Positions 62,684 through 64,000 of a stretch of 64,000 bases of DNA are shown one piece after another. Position 1 is the stretch's first letter. Every line of letters starts with the position of its first letter. A program made the position numbers and the translations under genes. Origin of the DNA: Novosphingobium sp. PC22D. Lineage in GTDB: Bacteria; Pseudomonadota; Alphaproteobacteria; Sphingomonadales; Sphingomonadaceae. The DNA lies in NCBI RefSeq assembly GCF_002556635.1, contig NZ_MWMO01000002.1, positions 434,001-498,000 of the forward strand. Reading direction: 5' to 3'. Under the pieces are notes generated by a model. It had not been told where the DNA came from, made no database searches, and saw nothing but the letters and a program-made list of their open reading frames with translations.

Positions 62684-62765
62684 GTTGCGCTTCTCTCCAT
62701 TGCACCTCGTGACGGCGGCGATAGTGCCCCAGCACGGCGGCCGCGTCGAGCCGTCGCTTGGACGA

Positions 62766-63725
62766 TCATTCCGTCTTGGCGATATCGCCGGATAGGTCCG
62801 CCGCGGCATAGGCCCTGAGGCCCCAGCCGGAGGTGTCCATCGCCGCGAGCCCCACCGTTTCTGCCGCGCTTTCGTCCATCACCTCGTCCCAGCGCCGCGC
62901 AATCGTCTCGGGCGTGAGTTCGCGCTCGGTAAAGCCGGGCGTGCGCGCGACGAAGCAGCGCTGCACCGCGCCGCCCACGGCGTCGATGCATTCGCCGCTC
63001 ACCGGACAGCTCTCGTGCGCGAGGAAGGCGACCGCCGGCGAGGAAAGCTCGGGCGGCAGGTTCTCGCGCGAGTGGGCAAGCAGCGGCGAATCCGCTTCGA
63101 GCGTCGAGACCACGAGCCGCGTGTAGCCGCCCGGGCTGACCGCGTTGACCTTGATCCCGTGCGCAAGCCCTTCGGCGGCGAGCGCGCGCGTCATCGACCA
63201 GACGCCGCCCTTGCTCGCGGCATAGGCGGCCTGCTCGGCGAAGCCGGTCATCGCCGCCGAGGTGGTGTTGACGATCCTGCCATAGCCCGCGCGCTTCATG
63301 TGCGGCCAAGCCGCGCGCGCGCACCAGATCGAGCCCATGAGGTTGACCTGGATATGGCGCTCGATGTCGCGCGGGCTGATCGTATCGATCGGCGCGCCGA
63401 TCGAAATGCCCGCGTTGTTCACCAGCACGTCGATCCGCCCGAAGGCGTCGAGCGCGCAGGCGACGATCGCTTCGGCGCCTTCGGCGCTCGCCACCGAGGC
63501 GGTGCTGGCGACCGCTTCGCCGCCCGCCGCGCGGATCTCCTCGGCCACCGCTTCGGCGCTGGCCCGGTCGGGATAGTGCCGCATTTCGGGATCGACGCCG
63601 ATATCGTTGACCACGACTCGCGCGCCGCGCCGCGCCAGCAGCAGCGCATGCGCCCGCCCCAGGCTCGGGTTGCCGCCGGCCCCGGTCACCACCGCCACGC
63701 GGCCGTCGAAGCGCAACTCGTCCAT
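62766..63725 (-). CDS. SDR-family NAD(P)-dependent oxidoreductase
   Basis: 319 residues, longer than a minimal SDR. Glycine motif TGAGGNPSLGRAHAL at about 15-29, NNAG at 103-106, Ser in NTTSAAMTGF and Y-x-x-x-K in AAYAASKGG. The pattern resembles the dehydrogenase domain of multifunctional beta-oxidation enzyme 2 ((R)-3-hydroxyacyl-CoA dehydrogenase) and cyclic-alcohol SDRs. Strong SD (AAGGGAG). Substrate unknown. The C-terminal 60 residues after VGGAVQRCF are specific to this longer group. Confidence 0.9.
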   Translation of the reverse strand: MDELRFDGRVAVVTGAGGNPSLGRAHALLLARRGARVVVNDIGVDPEMRHYPDRASAEAVAEEIRAAGGEAVASTASVASAEGAEAIVACALDAFGRIDVLVNNAGISIGAPIDTISPRDIERHIQVNLMGSIWCARAAWPHMKRAGYGRIVNTTSAAMTGFAEQAAYAASKGGVWSMTRALAAEGLAHGIKVNAVSPGGYTRLVVSTLEADSPLLAHSRENLPPELSSPAVAFLAHESCPVSGECIDAVGGAVQRCFVARTPGFTERELTPETIARRWDEVMDESAAETVGLAAMDTSGWGLRAYAAADLSGDIAKTE

Positions 63726-63859
63726 GGTCTGTCTCTCCCTTCGTATCGCGGCGAACCTGCACGGGTTCGCGGCCGCCCGAAAGAGCCCGGGCCGCCGGGT
63801 TTCGAACAGGAAGCGTCAGGCGTCCAGCAAGCAGGCCGGGCAGCGCGCGCGGATCAGGC

Positions 63860-64000
63860 TCAGGGCGCCTGCGGACCGGTGAAAGGCTGCGTCTCGGTCC
63901 AGGCGCAGCCACCGCGTGTTTCGCCCCGCACCTTGAGCGTCGCGGTAAAAGGATAGGTGCGGTCTGACATGCCGTCGCTGCATTCGCCGTCGGTCACCAT
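63860..64000 (-). CDS. C-terminal end of an unidentified protein (5' part outside window)
   Basis: The last 46 residues of a minus-strand gene run in from the right edge: VTDGECSDGMSDRTYPFTAT, then GGCAWTETQPFTGPQAP and TGA. The GECSDGMSD...GCAW pattern is typical of the end of small COG3650-like lipoproteins with an OB-like domain, but the rest is needed to be sure. The ATG at the very edge is probably internal. Confidence 0.6.
   Translation of the reverse strand: MVTDGECSDGMSDRTYPFTATLKVRGETRGGCAWTETQPFTGPQAP

Noticed and set aside
1..64000. tRNA, rRNA, CRISPR arrays, insertion sequences or prophage genes
   Set aside because: Looked for cloverleaf-like blocks, direct-repeat arrays, transposase or integrase motifs, and found none that I could support.

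Overview
The window is 64 kb of high-GC chromosomal DNA from an alphaproteobacterium, most likely a sphingomonad (Sphingomonadales). The gene set suggests this: FixLJ plus a four-cysteine FNR protein, a ccoNOQPGHIS operon, a TonB-dependent receptor beside a spinster-type MFS carrier, a PhaC/Pta/AckA operon and dispersed GCCGGCTTTCGCCGGC palindromes. The assignment is inferred from gene content, not from a marker gene. I saw no rRNA, tRNA, CRISPR array, IS element or prophage.

Layout. 1-4.9 kb: an ABC-type exporter (permease cut by the window edge, HlyD-like adaptor), a two-domain kinase and a zinc alcohol dehydrogenase. 4.97-10.4 kb: a PHA synthase / MaoC-phosphotransacetylase / acetate kinase operon headed by a tiny Met/Phe-rich protein, then a SnoaL-like protein. 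10.7-14.7 kb: an SDR that has lost its C-terminus, a Fur-box-like site, an unknown protein with ferredoxin-NADP reductase, and two divergent L,D-transpeptidases. 14.8-23.2 kb: a sulfide-linked locus with TolC, DUF2892 and sulfide:quinone oxidoreductase on one strand, and rhodanese, an RND pump, an ArsR regulator of SqrR/BigR type and TrxC on the other. 23.4-27.9 kb: FixL (haem PAS) and FixJ, a BLUF protein lacking the canonical glutamine, a universal stress protein and another tiny protein.

28.3-41.8 kb is an ABC-dependent capsule locus: BexD/KpsD-type export protein, KpsE, KpsM, a KpsT with a long C-terminal extension, three glycosyltransferases and an FkbM methyltransferase. It is interleaved with an inositol-phosphate pathway: inositol-3-phosphate synthase, a sugar-phosphate/polyol nucleotidyltransferase and two CDP-alcohol phosphotransferases. 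41.9-49.6 kb: a class A penicillin-binding protein, then an MFS / alpha-beta hydrolase / TonB receptor / TetR uptake cluster.

49.6-62.3 kb is a low-oxygen regulon: two perfect FNR boxes (one ahead of a likely small RNA, one ahead of an amidohydrolase), the FNR regulator, OmpW, a further FNR box, the full cbb3 oxidase operon, a Cys-rich secreted peptide and anaerobic coproporphyrinogen oxidase HemN. The last 1.6 kb holds a small alpha-beta-barrel protein, an SDR and the end of an unidentified gene.

Main points of interest: the candidate FNR-driven small RNA at 49.7 kb, the sulfide-linked efflux locus with inverted repeats in its divergent promoter, the inositol-phosphate genes inside the capsule locus, and the variant BLUF photoreceptor next to FixLJ.
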